A stretch of 64,000 nucleotides of DNA from Fragum whitleyi (lineage: Eukaryota > Mollusca > Bivalvia > Cardiida > Cardiidae), in assembly GCA_948146395.1 (NCBI GenBank), contig OX411544.1, positions 56,075,360 to 56,139,359 of the forward strand. The letters are read 5' to 3'. Made by a program: the position numbers and the translations under genes. Numbering within the stretch: position 1 is the stretch's first letter; each line of letters begins with the position of its first letter. This document shows, piece after piece, positions 1 to 11,889 of this stretch. The notes below the pieces were generated by a model. It made no database searches. It was not told the DNA's origin and saw nothing but the letters and a program-made list of their open reading frames with translations.

Positions 1-215
1 TCAAATGTGAGCCAAGCAAAGACTCTGGCCAGTCTGTGCATCAGCACAGTCTGACCAGCATCTTCACTTTTCATTCTGTAGACAGAAAAGGTCTCAAGGT
101 ATATTTAGCTAACCAGACAACCTAAAAATTACATTGTGTAGCTGTCTGAGCTGCTCAATCCTAACATTTCACACACATGTCAAATTGTTGGAAATGTCAC
201 ACACAGGCTGAAATG
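1..215. mobile_element. MITE, TTTCCAACAATTT-ended family, partial copy
   Basis: Contains the family's internal hairpin (GACTCTGGCCAGTCTGTGCA and its near complement GCACAGTCTGACCAG) and the right end AAATTGTTGGAAATGTCACAC. The left end is cut by the window or lost. Related copies at 9416, 33836 and 41894. Confidence 0.6.
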
Positions 216-1134
216 AAAAGGCAAAATTGTAACGGAGCAAGAGTTTGATCTGGGTCTCAAATGGGAGAGGCTTGAAAAGTTGTATTTTTGACAGTTCATT
301 GATTTCATGGTTTCAAGGGACACAGGTTTTGCGCATCTCAGACGTAAAAGTAAGTAGCCATGACCCTTAAATTATGTGATGTGACAGCGTTTTTCCTCAG
401 GCTTTTGGGAACAGGTCCCAAACAGGTTTATTGGGGAAAATGCATTTATTTTCACAAAAATTGGGAAAAATCTTATCATAGTGGTTTTGGATAAACTCAG
501 TATTGTGTACAATTTACTGCCAGAATAAAGGTTTTTTTGCCTCTTAAGACATTAGAATTAAGTTTCAACTGAAAAACAACATGTTTTATTCTTAATTTTT
601 GCTTAAAGAATTTGAAATCCTCGACCTTGGTAAATTGGTAACTTTTTCATGATTTTGGGAAAAAATGCCACTTTTTTGGCACGGGTCTTTTTTAGGGTAC
701 CAGTCAAAGAAGGAGAAAAAACGCTGTGTGAGTCCCAAAGACTCTCTGGGGATCAACTTCAGAAAAGAATTGAAGACTGCTTTATACAGTCTCCAATTCT
801 TTCCTGAAGATGGGCCCAAAAATTAATATATTTCTACCAATTTCTTTACCTTTAACAAGGGAATAGCTCTAAATCTACAAAAAACATGATTATAGCATAA
901 AAGAAATGGTCTCTACTTAAAGCAGGGACTCCCAAAATTTAAGAAAGAACCTCTTAGATCCCCAAGAGATAGTCCTTTGAACCCTTTTTTGATGATGTCA
1001 GACTTAAACCCTGGACTGTGTGAAACACCACTTTCAAAATTATTGCACACCCTATTTTATACTCTTTGAAACTCAACTGGCAAAATAATGATGTATCATG
1101 ATTACCCTAGCTTTTTTGGCACCCAAAAGACAGT

Positions 1135-1495
1135 CAATTATTGTCCTTGTGAAGCATTGTCGAGAAATAAAGCCAGTGAAATTAACCAAAACTTTTATTT
1201 ATTGTTCATTTTACCCTGTAATCTAATGTTTGCTAAGTGGACCAAATAAGTGAGGTCATCATGAATGTTGCATAGTAATCACATGGAAAATGAAATGCTT
1301 TAAGGAAATTGTCCTAAAATTTTAACATTTTGTGTAATTTTTAAAATCAAAGAATTAGAATAATGGTTTATTGTTCAAGTAAGATTGATTGATGTTTCAT
1401 TTCATGAACAACGAAGTGTTGCTTCTCAGGAAAATATAGCTTTTGCTGTACACACAATGAAATATAAATCAATCTTACATTAAAACTAAGTAATT
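1135..1495 (+). mobile_element. Inverted-repeat element, GAACAAC/ATATAGCTTTTG family, diverged copy
   Basis: Shares order and text with 32865-33285: a cAGAAATAA/GTGAAATTA segment, a TGACGTCA-like middle (here TGAGGTCA), a CACATGG..AAATG segment, then ATTGATTGATGTTTCATTTC with a complementary AATGAAATATAAATCAAT at the right end. Diverged and probably old. Confidence 0.6.
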
Positions 1496-1889
1496 CTTAG
1501 ACACTCAAATCACAACATGTTAATAAATAAGTCTAAATAAGGCATAGTGAAAGCTTAATTTTGTAAACCTTGGTCGAACCGCTCTTTATAAAGAGCAGTT
1601 TGATTTGGATCTACAACGTTCGTTTGGACCTACATGTCAGATTAGTTTTTAATGATTTGAATACAGTTCAGTTTTTCTGACTGCAACATTGTCGTAGCTG
1701 GTGCATCTAACAAAGGACTCTTTGTATTTCTTGCAACAGTACTACCATTTTATAGCCCTCTCAGTCTCGTAGTCTCCAGCTACCATACCTCCTAGGGTTT
1801 ACAATCATCCACCAATCAGCCAGTGACAAATGTCAGACATTTGAAGGCTAACCTAATAACAATTGTCTATTCTAGACTTGATTAACCCT

Positions 1890-1985
1890 TGTCATACTGA
1901 ACACGGAATATTCCTCCTTTGGCAGGAGCTATAGACAGACATCGGCCTGCACATATGTGCAGTCTGATTTTGTCTACACCACCTG
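1890..1985 (+). repeat. Hairpin repeat TGCACATATGTGCAGTCTGAT
   Basis: CCTTTGGCAGGAGCTATAGAC, GCCTGCACATATGTGCAGTC and TTTGTCTACA. A reverse relative is at 19915-20010 (GACTGCACATTTGATGTGCA, CCTGCCAAAGCAGGAATA). Similar hairpins abound in clam genomes (from memory). Confidence 0.65.
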
Positions 1986-2189
1986 TTTCTCAACTGTTTA
2001 GTTTTTCAAATAAAAAATTGACCTGTAGTAGGTACTTTTGGTGCATTTTGCCCTTTTATTTTAATGATTTTTTTTTGCCAAAATTAATTCAGCATGACAA
2101 GGGTAGAGATAAGCTTATCATAAAGAAATTCTCAATATGTGTCACAATGACTTTTATTAAAAAATTACCCCGAAATCAAGCATACATAC

Positions 2190-4754
2190 TATATTGGTAT
2201 CCTGGCTTAAGCTGCGTAAATTTCACCCTGTGGATATACTGCACATGTTTCCCTACGCCATAACTTACAAACATCTTGCTGGTTCCCTTAACAAGCACTT
2301 TGGTGGGGATCTTACTACTGAGGGGGCCTATCATAGCCCCAGTGTCTTTGGTGGCATTCATTGTACTCCATACCACAACCATAGAACATGGATCCTCTGC
2401 AATTACAAAAAAAACCAAGTTAGATCTTACTCAACCATAGGTGTGACTAGGATTTTGAAATTTTTACACACTCAGAAGGCCACCACCAAAGCAGGGCCTT
2501 CTCTGGACTGAAATTTCTTTTCGGCAACACTTTTGCCAAATCAAAAAAAATGGAGCCAAATTTGGAGCCATTTTTCTTCTGAAAAACCGTGCTTGATAAA
2601 ATCTTATCTTCCTTTTACATAGTTCATCGTCCAGGGGGGGTCGTATTTAAATGTCAATTAACATATAATTGGCAGTTAATTTTTGTAAACATCACAGAAG
2701 TGTTATGGGTAGCCAAGAGGTTACTAGTTGAGACACATACCTTTTGCCTCAATAAATTGACAGTCACTCATGACACAATATCTTCTCAGCCTTTGTCAAA
2801 GTCAATAATCACTGATGGGTCAAAATTCAGATATTTTTGTCGCCAGTCCTTTCGCAAATTTCATCGCCAAATCCATTTAATTTTCGCATTTGGCGACAAT
2901 GGCGACCCCCAGAGAAGGCCCAGCAAAGGATAAAGACGATAAGTTGACTGTGACAAAAGAAAATTTCATCCCTCCTACCTGCTCCCCTTTTTTATAATTT
3001 GAGCAAGGGTAAATAGGCAAAACATCGTAACTACAGCTTGAATAAGCTGTAGTTATGATGTTTTGATATCTTATCAATGATCTTTATTGAAAGAGGATTT
3101 ATTTGTATTATAATTATGCACTTCTGTAATGTGCATAATGGTAGTTATGCCTTGCTCAAACCCAAGAGCTATTTAGCAGTCACTTACACTAGGCAAATGG
3201 ACCCCAACCAAAATCTCTTTTTTAAAACTCTTATCCTGTTGAATTCTGATATCTTTAAAAATCAACCAGTCATAACAAGGTTTTCATTACAATTTTTGAA
3301 AAGGAAACCTGTAGTTTAGGTCTATGTCAGACTGCAGGCCGATCTTAGTCAATGCTGTTTACCAAAGCTATGTGTAGAGGTGACTGAATTCTATGTGATT
3401 ATGTTGAAGAAACAATTAATTAACACCATAAAATTCCGTCAAAATATCTAATATAATCTATTTATCCACTCAAAATATTCTTTCTTTTATGTATATAGTG
3501 TGTATCGAGCAATTTTGTTTGTATGAATATTTTTTTTTCCTTTTCACAATCTTTCAGTCATACTGAGAGGGCTGGAGCAATTAACAATGGATTCCAGATT
3601 TTTTCTCGAACCAGTACTATCATTAAATCCTTTCCCCAGCCCCCAGCTGCTATCACACATATCCTGGATCAAGCCAATGGATGTCCAAATGACTCAATAA
3701 TTGGGATCTAAGTGGTCCTTTCAAAAAGTTTGGGAGTACCTGCTTGAGATGTAAACTATTTCTATGAAGCAATATTTTTATTTGTATGAAAAATATAGGG
3801 TAATTCCCTGCTTAATTTCATGGGTCGATATGGTACCATTTTGGGGTTTATTCCCACTTTGTCAAATCCCATTTCGTCTACACTATAAAATTATTGGTTT
3901 AGACCAAGAATTCCCATTTGGTGTAAAACCTTTTGACACCTTATTGTATCAATTTCCCATTTTCTGCAAATGGTTTTTGACAAATTATGAATGTAATAGA
4001 GGTGTAAATGTCAAATAGGTGTTATATACAGCCTCCCCCCCCCCCCCCCCCCCCCAACACACACCTACACATTCATACAAAGTTTTTTTTGGTTAATTAT
4101 ATAAATAAAATCAATTTATAATTTTGAACAACTTCTTCTTAAGGTTTAAAGGTTTATGTTATTTCTGATAGATATTTATTTGGCTCTAAAATTACATCTG
4201 AAAATCAGCCAAAAGCATACTTATACTCTTCTTTTCATAATGGTTTAAGAAAATATATAATAGACATTAAATAAAGCATAACTTTTATACAAATATGTAA
4301 ATTAACTTTTAGACAAAATGGAAATTTATCAAAATGCAGGTTTTAGACGAAATGGGAATTTGACTTTTAGACCAAATGGGTTAAGACGAAGTGGGAACAC
4401 ACCCCATTTTTGTAGCGAAAATCGTTTGGACGATGCTAAATATGTATTTATTAAACATTGTTTACCATTATCTATTCAACAAAACGTCTTGTCATTTTAC
4501 GATTTTTCTTATGATAAATAAAAAAAAAGTTGAGAAAAGATTAAGACAGACTAGATATTTCATGGATGAAGAACACTAAAGAAGTTTAAAAACGATCGTA
4601 GTTACGTAAACCAGTTAGTTTGACTAAATGAACGTTTTTGTAAGCGAATATTACCTCCGTAGGACAAATGTATTTGTTCTGGTTGTATCAAATTAACACC
4701 AAGAACAAATTTTGAATCATAGAACAAACAAACTACAAAAAATATTATCTTCAT
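2190..4754 (-). CDS. Purple acid phosphatase, ACP7-like, 5' part (two exons)
   Basis: Two exons join in phase 1. Exon 1 (4655-4754) encodes 33 residues: a hydrophobic signal peptide (MKIIFFVVCLFY...) followed by QPEQIHLSYG, the N-terminal landmark of animal acid phosphatase type 7. Its donor is G|GTAATA. Exon 2 (2190-2396) follows a TTGTAATTGCAG acceptor and continues as E-DPCSMVVVWSTMNATKD, then reaches LKPGYQYS at an A|GTATGT donor. This is the fibronectin-III-like N-terminal domain of the family. The metal-binding catalytic exons (GDxG, GNHE motifs) are not visible and should lie beyond the left edge. Family members are binuclear-metal phosphomonoesterases, usually secreted or lysosomal. 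I chose the start at 4754 because it begins the signal peptide; an in-frame ATG upstream would add a hydrophilic 30-residue leader. The intron is about 2.3 kb and holds SINE and MITE fragments. Confidence 0.88.
2940..3150. mobile_element. MITE fragment with AACATCGTAACTACAGCTT palindrome
   Basis: AAACATCGTAACTACAGCTT and AAGCTGTAGTTATGATGTTT form a stem of about 20 bp; outside it GACTGTGACAAAAGA and GTAATGTGCATAATGG mark the body. Relatives lie at 5270-5462 (diverged) and 14523-14745 (reverse). Confidence 0.65.
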
Positions 4755-5089
4755 TTTACTGCTGCTATATTCTCCCAACTGTGATCGAATGACACACGAG
4801 ATTGGTTCCCGGTGTACTGAAGTCATGTGACGTTTTGAAATCAAAGCTTAAAAGCACTGCAAAGCACAATACTTTGTATCTCGTGTACAGATCTAGAAAT
4901 CTTTTTATAGGGATAGGAGTGTCCACACTTGAATGTTTGCATGGACCTCGATTCCTAAATATACCGCTTGCCGGTGACCGTTGGTGAACCTGCTTACAAC
5001 AGCTTGAACACCGGGCTGCATTTACGAGATTCAAGTCGTCCACTATCAAGTTAATGAATTCATAGGTCTTTGAATCTAAACGGGGAATT

Positions 5090-6647
5090 TCCTTTTCTTA
5101 TTTTTCTCTTTGATATCCATAAAACAAAGAAATTCAGTCGACTAGGATTCAACTGATCAGGCACTCTAATATATAGACATGTAGATCTATATTTAGGGTC
5201 CGTGATTCAAGTTGAAATTCCCTCTATCCGCAGGGCGGCTCCTTAGCGACAACCATTGAATATGAAGGTGATGTGTGGACTGTGACAAAAGATGAATGCC
5301 CTCCATCCGCTCCCTTATGACTTGACGTGGCGTTAGTGAATAATCAAAGAATCCTAACTGAGCTGTTGTTACGATGTTATGATCACTCATAAACGATATA
5401 TTTCTACAGATGATTATTTCTTTTACGCACTTGCGAAAATTGCGTAATGGGAGTTACGTCCATGGTTAATATCTTCTAAATTATTATAACCGATAATTGC
5501 CAAAGGGTGAACAATTTTTATTACCTCCCTTTACCTCCCTTTATTTAACCTAAAAAATAATTGAATGATATTCTTCGTCCATTTTATATTCAATATTTTT
5601 TTCACCGTATTTCTACTTTAGATATTTTTTTTTGGCAATTATGTATCTTTGCTTTGAATTCATGATAATGAAAAAATAATAATAGCTAATAAAAATCAAA
5701 ATAAACGATAATATAAATTTGCGTTTAACCCACTGACACGCACCAAATATGAGCAATCACATTAACGTGAAAGATCTACCTTGACCTTGATATACACGAG
5801 CGTAACCTCGTCATCGGTCTCCATTTATCAAGCGCTAGCTTGCTAGACGCAATCACGTATTAAACTCCGTTGGACTGAGTGACAGAATAAATTCCTTAGA
5901 TAAAAGGTCTTTAATTTTAAGTTGATATAGCTCACCTGCGCGCAATAAGTTACGGTGAGCTTTTGTGATTATTCATGTCTGTCGTCAGTTTCGCGTCCTC
6001 CGTCGTTCGACGGCAACTTGAATTAAAGTTAGTGTTTGCACTCACAAGGCCACGAATATGGCATAAGTCATGAAACTTTGTCCGGAAAGTTTTACAGGTC
6101 ATAAGGATGAACCCCAGCCTGTAATTTAAGGGGAAGGGAGCGGGGGAAGGGATGCAGGACAGTGGTGAGAGTGGTCTCACATAACACCCCCCTTAAGAGT
6201 CATCATATATTGATGACGATAAGCCTATCTAGACAGTCAGAAATGTGCTTTCTCTGTTTTCTCTGCAACTACTTGTCAGAACTTATACTTCGCACCTGCT
6301 CTTTCAAATTTTTTCGTTTAATCCTGATTAGTCGGTTAGTCGGATAGCATCGGTGCAATGGGCTTTCTCAGGGGGGGGGGGGGGGGTATATTTTGAAATG
6401 TAAAAGAATACTCTCCTCTGAAATGAACATTGTTAAATATTGGTGGTTTTGGGCAGATAGTTTCTGGGAACCCTCCCAGGTTTCTTCGCTTTTTGTGGGA
6501 TTATGTTGCCGTGTCATGGGCATAGGGGCCTTCAGTGAGCATACTTAGTTGGTAACCGTGACCGTTCTCAAACAGTAATCATCATCAGTAGGCAGATTTT
6601 CATGAAACATTCACAAATTGATCAAAGAAGAAGAAGAAGAAGAAGAA

Positions 6648-6694
<47 letters not shown>

Positions 6695-6707
6695 AGAAGA
6701 AGAAGAA

Positions 6708-6754
<47 letters not shown>

Positions 6755-8020
6755 AGAAGAAGAAGAAGAAGAAAAAGAAAAAGAAGAAGAAGAAGAATTC
6801 TATTAATGCACATTTATAGCCGAATTGGGTTAAAGGCATGAATAATATAACACTGTGCCACGCATAATGAATAAATAAACATATGACCTTGCACAAATTG
6901 TACTGTTTTGCAATCATATTCTGTGACATGGCAAAATGGGACCTTCCAATTCCTTAATTTAAATATCTCTACTTTTTAAATGAATTTTCGCGAACTTCCA
7001 AAGAATATTCCTTTTCATCTGACTATGGGCATATCGCTGTTTTTCAGTCTTGGGGTAACATGTCATTGAAAAGGAGGATATGATCAGAAAACCCCTTTTC
7101 AACACTTTTGAAAATGGGGCCAATCCGTCAGAAATCACTGGAAATGGGGTCTTGTTGGATTTCACTTAGTGCAATCTTATTTTTGTGATAAAGTCAACGT
7201 ATTTTTATATGATCTCAAGCAATAAAGCCAAGTTCCTGAAACATCAGAAAAATTACGAAAAAAAAAATGAAAGTCAGTAGAGCGTCTATGGTCCTCTTGT
7301 ACATTTTGTATTTCTTTAATGTTAATGTGCACCGTTCAACCACAACGGACACTTCATTAAGCAGCGCTCGATAATACGACTGCATCGTCTAACAGGACGG
7401 GTAACCTAGCAGGCATGAAATTTTGGGACCCATGTGGATAATATCGGTCTAAATATTATGGGGCCCTCTCGGTCCCTTATTTGAAAAAATACCCATGCAT
7501 TTCTTCGTGAACATGGGATTCATATGGGTAGATCGTGGGTAAAATGTAATTTGTGTCCCTCATTCAAAACATTACCCATAAAGGACAAATTATACTTTTG
7601 ACATTGGTAGGGAATGTAATTTTTCTATTCCTTCGTGTTTTTTGCAAAATGAAAGTTTAATGCAACAATTCCAACTGAACATCTACCTGTATGGCATTAT
7701 TCATTTGGGACCCGTGTAGACCCAACTGATATTCTCTATACCAATATGTTAGGCTCATGCTCTGAATATATAATAAAAATGTATAATACATATAACGTAA
7801 AAACGAGTTATATAGGCCCTACATGTATATCAACATAAGCCCACTAGAAACAACAACAACAACGACAACAAAAATTAAACATGTATTGAAAACATAACTT
7901 CGCAAGTCAAAGGATTTAACTCCACTATGTTCCTTGCGAATGTTCGTAAGGATCATAGTGGAGTTGGAACCCTTGGCTTGCGAAGATGCCAAATCAATAT
8001 GCATGCACAGTATGTTAAAT
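5090..8020. other. Intergenic, no gene seen
   Basis: Between the phosphatase and the left arrays. Contains a diverged MITE fragment (5270-5462), the (GAA)n tract, a G18 run near 6371, and a short stem near 7895-7985 (AACTTCGCAAGTCAAAGGAT against CCCTTGGCTTGCGAAG). No frame resembles a known protein. Confidence 0.6.
6624..6798 (+). repeat. (GAA)n microsatellite
   Basis: About 170 bases of GAA with three GAG interruptions. It explains the long poly-Glu, poly-Arg, poly-Phe and poly-Leu frames in this place, none of which is a gene. Confidence 0.97.
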
Positions 8021-8159
8021 CAACGTTGGGGGGGGGGGGGGGGGGAGGAGGGGGGGGGAGGGGTCAAAATTTTAAATATAGATTAGGAGGGGTCGGGGTT
8101 TTTTTTTTATAAAGGGTTAAGTTTTTTATGGAGAGGGATCCCCTTACCAAATTTTATTG

Positions 8160-8345
8160 GCTCACGCAAACATTTGCTGCAAATTTGCTGCAAATGTGCT
8201 GTCTCGCAAACAGTTTGCTGCAAATTTGCAGCAAACTGTTCTCGCAAGCATCCAGCAAACTCTCTGCAACCTTGCCGCAAACATCCCGCAAACACCCGGC
8301 AAACTCTCTGCAACCTTGCCACAAACATCCCGCAAACACCACTCA
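8160..8345. repeat. GCAAAC-based array with nested palindromes
   Basis: Built from variants of TTTGCTGCAAATTTGC and CCGCAAACA/CGGCAAACTCTCTGCAAC. The left half is palindromic (GCAAACAGTTTGCTGCAAAT with its complement); the right half repeats CTCTCTGCAACCTTGCC twice, each followed by AAACATCCCGCAAACACC. It gives overlapping open frames on both strands (for example Arg/Cys-rich), which are shadows of the repeat. Confidence 0.75.
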
Positions 8346-8845
8346 AACAATCTTTTCAACAACTCTCTCACTATAAATAAGGTATTTTTCCATTTCTTAA
8401 AAGTTGCATTTGTAATCCATGGTTCATAAATGTTCTTTATGCCCAATGGTTTGGGTTCTGAAGGCTTTAAGTTAGGAAAAAAAAATAAAAATAAAAAAAA
8501 ATGTGGAGTCCGCAGGACTTTAACCGGGGTTTTCTAGTAAAAATGTTCAAAAAATATTTCATTAATATATATCTGAAATTTCTTTCTCACACTTCATAAT
8601 TCCACCTTCACTTGTCAGAGTAGACCTATGCTGACCGTTTTGGTTTACAATGCGCTAACCACTGAGCCAAGGTAGATATCATTTGAAATGACAAGTACTG
8701 CTTAGCAGTCAAAATGGCAAAATCTTCAAATAATATTGTCTTATTAAAATAAATAATTTATGTGATGTAACACGTGCACAGCGGAATTTTTATTTTTTTA
8801 ATTTATTTCTCAAAGAATCGTAAAGTTGCAATCCTGCACGGATTA

Positions 8846-8957
8846 CCCTGCATTCAAGATAAAAACGTTCGCGAATCATTTCAGAAATGTAAGATCGCTT
8901 AGTGTGAGCATACACTTTCTAAACGTTTGCAAACGTGTTTGCATCCCGAACGCAGGG
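8846..8957. mobile_element. CCCTGCGTTCAG palindrome family, diverged copy
   Basis: CCCTGCATTCAAGAT at the left pairs with CATCCCGAACGCAGGG at the right, with AAAACGTTCGCGAA and AAACGTTTGCAAACG inside. Closest to the copy at 58570. Confidence 0.55.
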
Positions 8958-9415
8958 GTTGGTAATGGTCATGAGGGAGGAAGTAAAATCTGGCAATGCT
9001 TACAGGATAACGAATTACAAGCGATTGGCCGATAACTGGTATCCTGCATTGCCCTGTAAAGCGAATGAGACTTAGGGTACCAACTCGTGTTTCGTTATCC
9101 TAACGCAAGTCAGGCAAAACTAATCACTGTCTAAGAAAGGAATGTTTGAGTCAGCCAAGGAATACGACTATCATATAATGGATCCCGATAGAAGGTGAGC
9201 TTTCATTCCAATATTTGAACATTACTAAAAAAGGAGAAAAAATGAACAAAAAGCGATTTCTCTCCTTTTCACAATTCTCTTTTTTTGTACCGTTTATTGT
9301 CTGTTCGTTTTTCGCAGTTCATTGTAGAAACGTTCAAAAAATGTTAAATACTCTTCCCTGCAAAGATTCCAATCATTTGACATTTGTAACACTTGATGGA
9401 AACTGAAATGAGCAT

Positions 9416-9649
9416 GTGCGTGAGATTTCCAACAATTTCAAAAATGCGCAAAGCAAAGACTCTGGCCAGTCTGTGCATCTGCACAGTCTGACCAGAGTCT
9501 TCAGTATGCGCTTTGTAGATAGATAAGGTCTCAAAGTATCTGTTCACCATAAGGTAACTTTATATTTAGAGTTTGTGACTTTCTATGGCTCTCATTGTTT
9601 GAACCTCACCAACATTTCAAATTGTTGGAAATGTCATGCACAGGCTCAA
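9416..9649. mobile_element. MITE, TTTCCAACAATTT-ended family
   Basis: Inverted ends GTGCGTGAGATTTCCAACAATTT and AAATTGTTGGAAATGTCATGCAC bound 234 bp. A hairpin (CTCTGGCCAGTCTGTGCAT / GCACAGTCTGACCAGAG) lies near the left end, followed by TAGATAGATAAGGTCT. No coding capacity. Confidence 0.8.
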
Positions 9650-9654
9650 ACAAA

Positions 9655-11085
9655 AGTGCTGTAGAAACAGGAAGAATAAGAATTATTAATACGTTAATAA
9701 TGCCTTATAAAATATGTCAATAAATACGAGTTTCAAGAATAGAAGCTTTCGTTTTATTCAAAGGGTGTGTGTATTCGGGAGTTACAACGTCCGCTCCTTG
9801 GGCCAAGAAGTCTCGAGTTCGGTTACAGGGACCGGTGATTGCACTGTTATCTTTTATTTGGCGAGATGAGTGATGGATTCTCCGATAACTAAAAGAATCG
9901 AGGGAAGGCGGGGGAATCCAAGATTCAGGAAATCGTTTCCTAACCAATGAAAAATAATGATTGGTTGAACCATAGGTATATTTACAGAACTCTACAAGCT
10001 GTAAAATCAATCGGAAAATGCCATTTTTTAAACGAGTAAATTAAGTCGTCTAATCTTCCGTGGCAACCGGAGTTACATATAATATTTACATTTAATGGTT
10101 CACATAGAAAAATGTTGTTACGGAAAAATTTGGCCAAAATTTGGCAATGGTATGAAATGGCCTTCCTTTCAAATATAACCCCGTAACAGACACCCTCCAT
10201 CCGCCATGGCGTTACCCAGTGTATCAGAATTAAAAAGCCGTTCTCTTGTTGCCTGGGATATCAAGGGAAGTAACAATGTCTTGACCAAATCAAGTGACTG
10301 GCTGATGACATAAAAGACATAAATTACCAGCAAATTACTACAAGTTACAATAGCGAGTGCTTCGATAAAAAAAATTCAAAGAAAGGGAAAGAGAGGAAAA
10401 ATCCTGTTAGAAAAATATTTGTTAGAATATCAGTTGTTATTCTGTGAAAATTTCTTTTACACACTTGAAATAGGTACATTTATTAATTAAAAATAAATGA
10501 AAGAAAAGATTTAATCCCATGATGATGATGATGATTTTGTAGTATTATAAGGTCCCTCCGTGCACAAGGCATATATGGTATGGACCCAGGATGCAACCCT
10601 CGCCCTGTTAAATGTAATTGATTTTTTACCGAAATACAGGTTGAATTTTATAGAATGCTTGTGTTGGTTCCATATGCAAAATTGTTCTAATTTAGAAGCC
10701 AAAGATTTTTGCATGTGCAGTCGAGCAAATTTAGCAAAGTAGTATCTGCACAGGCAGCATTGGTGGATGTGTTACAGATTGTTTGGATCTATTCTACGGG
10801 TGACTATATGGTCTTTTATCATAAAGAATTTAGGGAGTAGGTTTGCCTGAGATCGGATTTATACACGATATTCAGTTAAAAAAAATATTGAAGATATACG
10901 GGTTAAGTAAATAAAAATTTGAAAAGTACACTATACACATTACACACATGTATTTCAGTTCTCTTAGCTAGGGTTACATTTCATTATTTCTTTAGACGCA
11001 TTCATTAAACTTCACTCTTTCTCTTTCTTTTTTTATATTTTATTATTTATTTATTTATTTTTAAATTTCTATTCATCTAATTTTT
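9655..11085. other. Intergenic, no gene seen
   Basis: AT-rich. A weak tRNA-like trace (AAGTCTCGAGTTCGGTTACAG) lies near 9810. Short frames on both strands show no signal peptide, domain or splice context. Confidence 0.5.
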
Positions 11086-11089
11086 TTAA

Positions 11090-11095
11090 ATTATT

Positions 11096-11127
<32 letters not shown>

Positions 11128-11135
11128 TATATATA
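11090..11135 (+). repeat. (ATT)n/(AT)n microsatellite
   Basis: ATTATTATT followed by a run of TATATA. Confidence 0.9.
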
Positions 11136-11200
11136 TTTCTTTTTTTGTTTTATTATTTCATTTATGTCTATATAATGTTAAGTATTATTGATGGTATTCT

Positions 11201-11423
11201 ACCAGCTGCTTCAGTCAGTCTGGCAATAAACCATATATCAGAAAATATCTTAGTTTTAATACTTGTTTGTTAATATATGTATATATATTTTTTTATTATT
11301 ATTATTTTATATTTTATTCTATCTATGTTATTATTTTTCACCAGCTGCTTCAGTCAGACTGAATGGTGATGTTTGTTTTGATGTTAATGGCATTTTGTAC
11401 CAGCTGCTTCAGTCAGTCTGGCG
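11201..11423 (+). repeat. Three spaced copies of CAGCTGCTTCAGTCAG
   Basis: The 16-mer, followed by TCTGG or ACTGA, appears at about 11203, 11342 and 11401, with AT-rich spacers between. Spacing is unequal (about 139 and 59 bp). Confidence 0.8.
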
Positions 11424-11579
11424 TTGGAGTTTGCGTTATATATTTGAAGGATGGCTGTCTAGCCACAATCACCTTCAATAATGAAAATTCCGGGGTTGTG
11501 ATTTGAGTTTAAAAGAAAAATAAAATGCTACTTCTATCAGTTGCTTAGCGCAATTTGATATTATATTGTTATGTAGGTT

Positions 11580-11885
11580 AGGATGCTTTTCTTTAATGCT
11601 TTTCGGTGGTTTATCGAGAAATAACGGTATATTATCACTTGATAATCTCACCGCAAAAGCAGTGAAATTATCAAAAACTTATACCCCGCATTTGTGCATT
11701 TCATCCTATCTGACGTCATCTATGCGGGGCGAAATAAGTGACGTCACAATGAACGTTGCGTAGCAATCACGTGCAAAATGACGCGCTTTACGAAAATATG
11801 TCATAGAAATTTCACATTTTGTCTCATTTTTGCATTAAACTTAAGGTTGTACATGTAAAACACGTGTCGAATAATTCTAAAACCC
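11580..11885 (+). mobile_element. Inverted-repeat element, same family as 32865, 3'-truncated
   Basis: Nearly identical to 32865-33120 over GGTGGTTTATCGAGAAATAA, the TATCACTTGATAATCTCACC hairpin, CTGACGTCATCTATGCGGGG and AAAATGACGCGCTTTACG. It lacks the terminal GAACAAC hairpin. Confidence 0.72.
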
Positions 11886-11889
11886 GTCT

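Noticed and set aside
592..819. 75-residue minus-strand frame as a phosphatase or ribosomal exon
   Set aside because: No match to the expected acid phosphatase exon 3, no acceptor in the needed phase, no known motif.
6600..6929. Long poly-Glu, poly-Arg, poly-Phe and poly-Leu frames
   Set aside because: They are readings of one (GAA)n microsatellite on both strands; no conserved sequence or splice context.
8107..8446. Cys/Arg-rich frames on both strands
   Set aside because: Several overlapping frames arise from the GCAAAC array; none is preferred and none has a splice context.
9236..9406. Small secreted protein starting MNKKRFLSFSQFSFFVP
   Set aside because: Signal-peptide-like start, but the rest has no domain, no good donor, and a MITE follows at once. 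Probably chance in AT-rich DNA.
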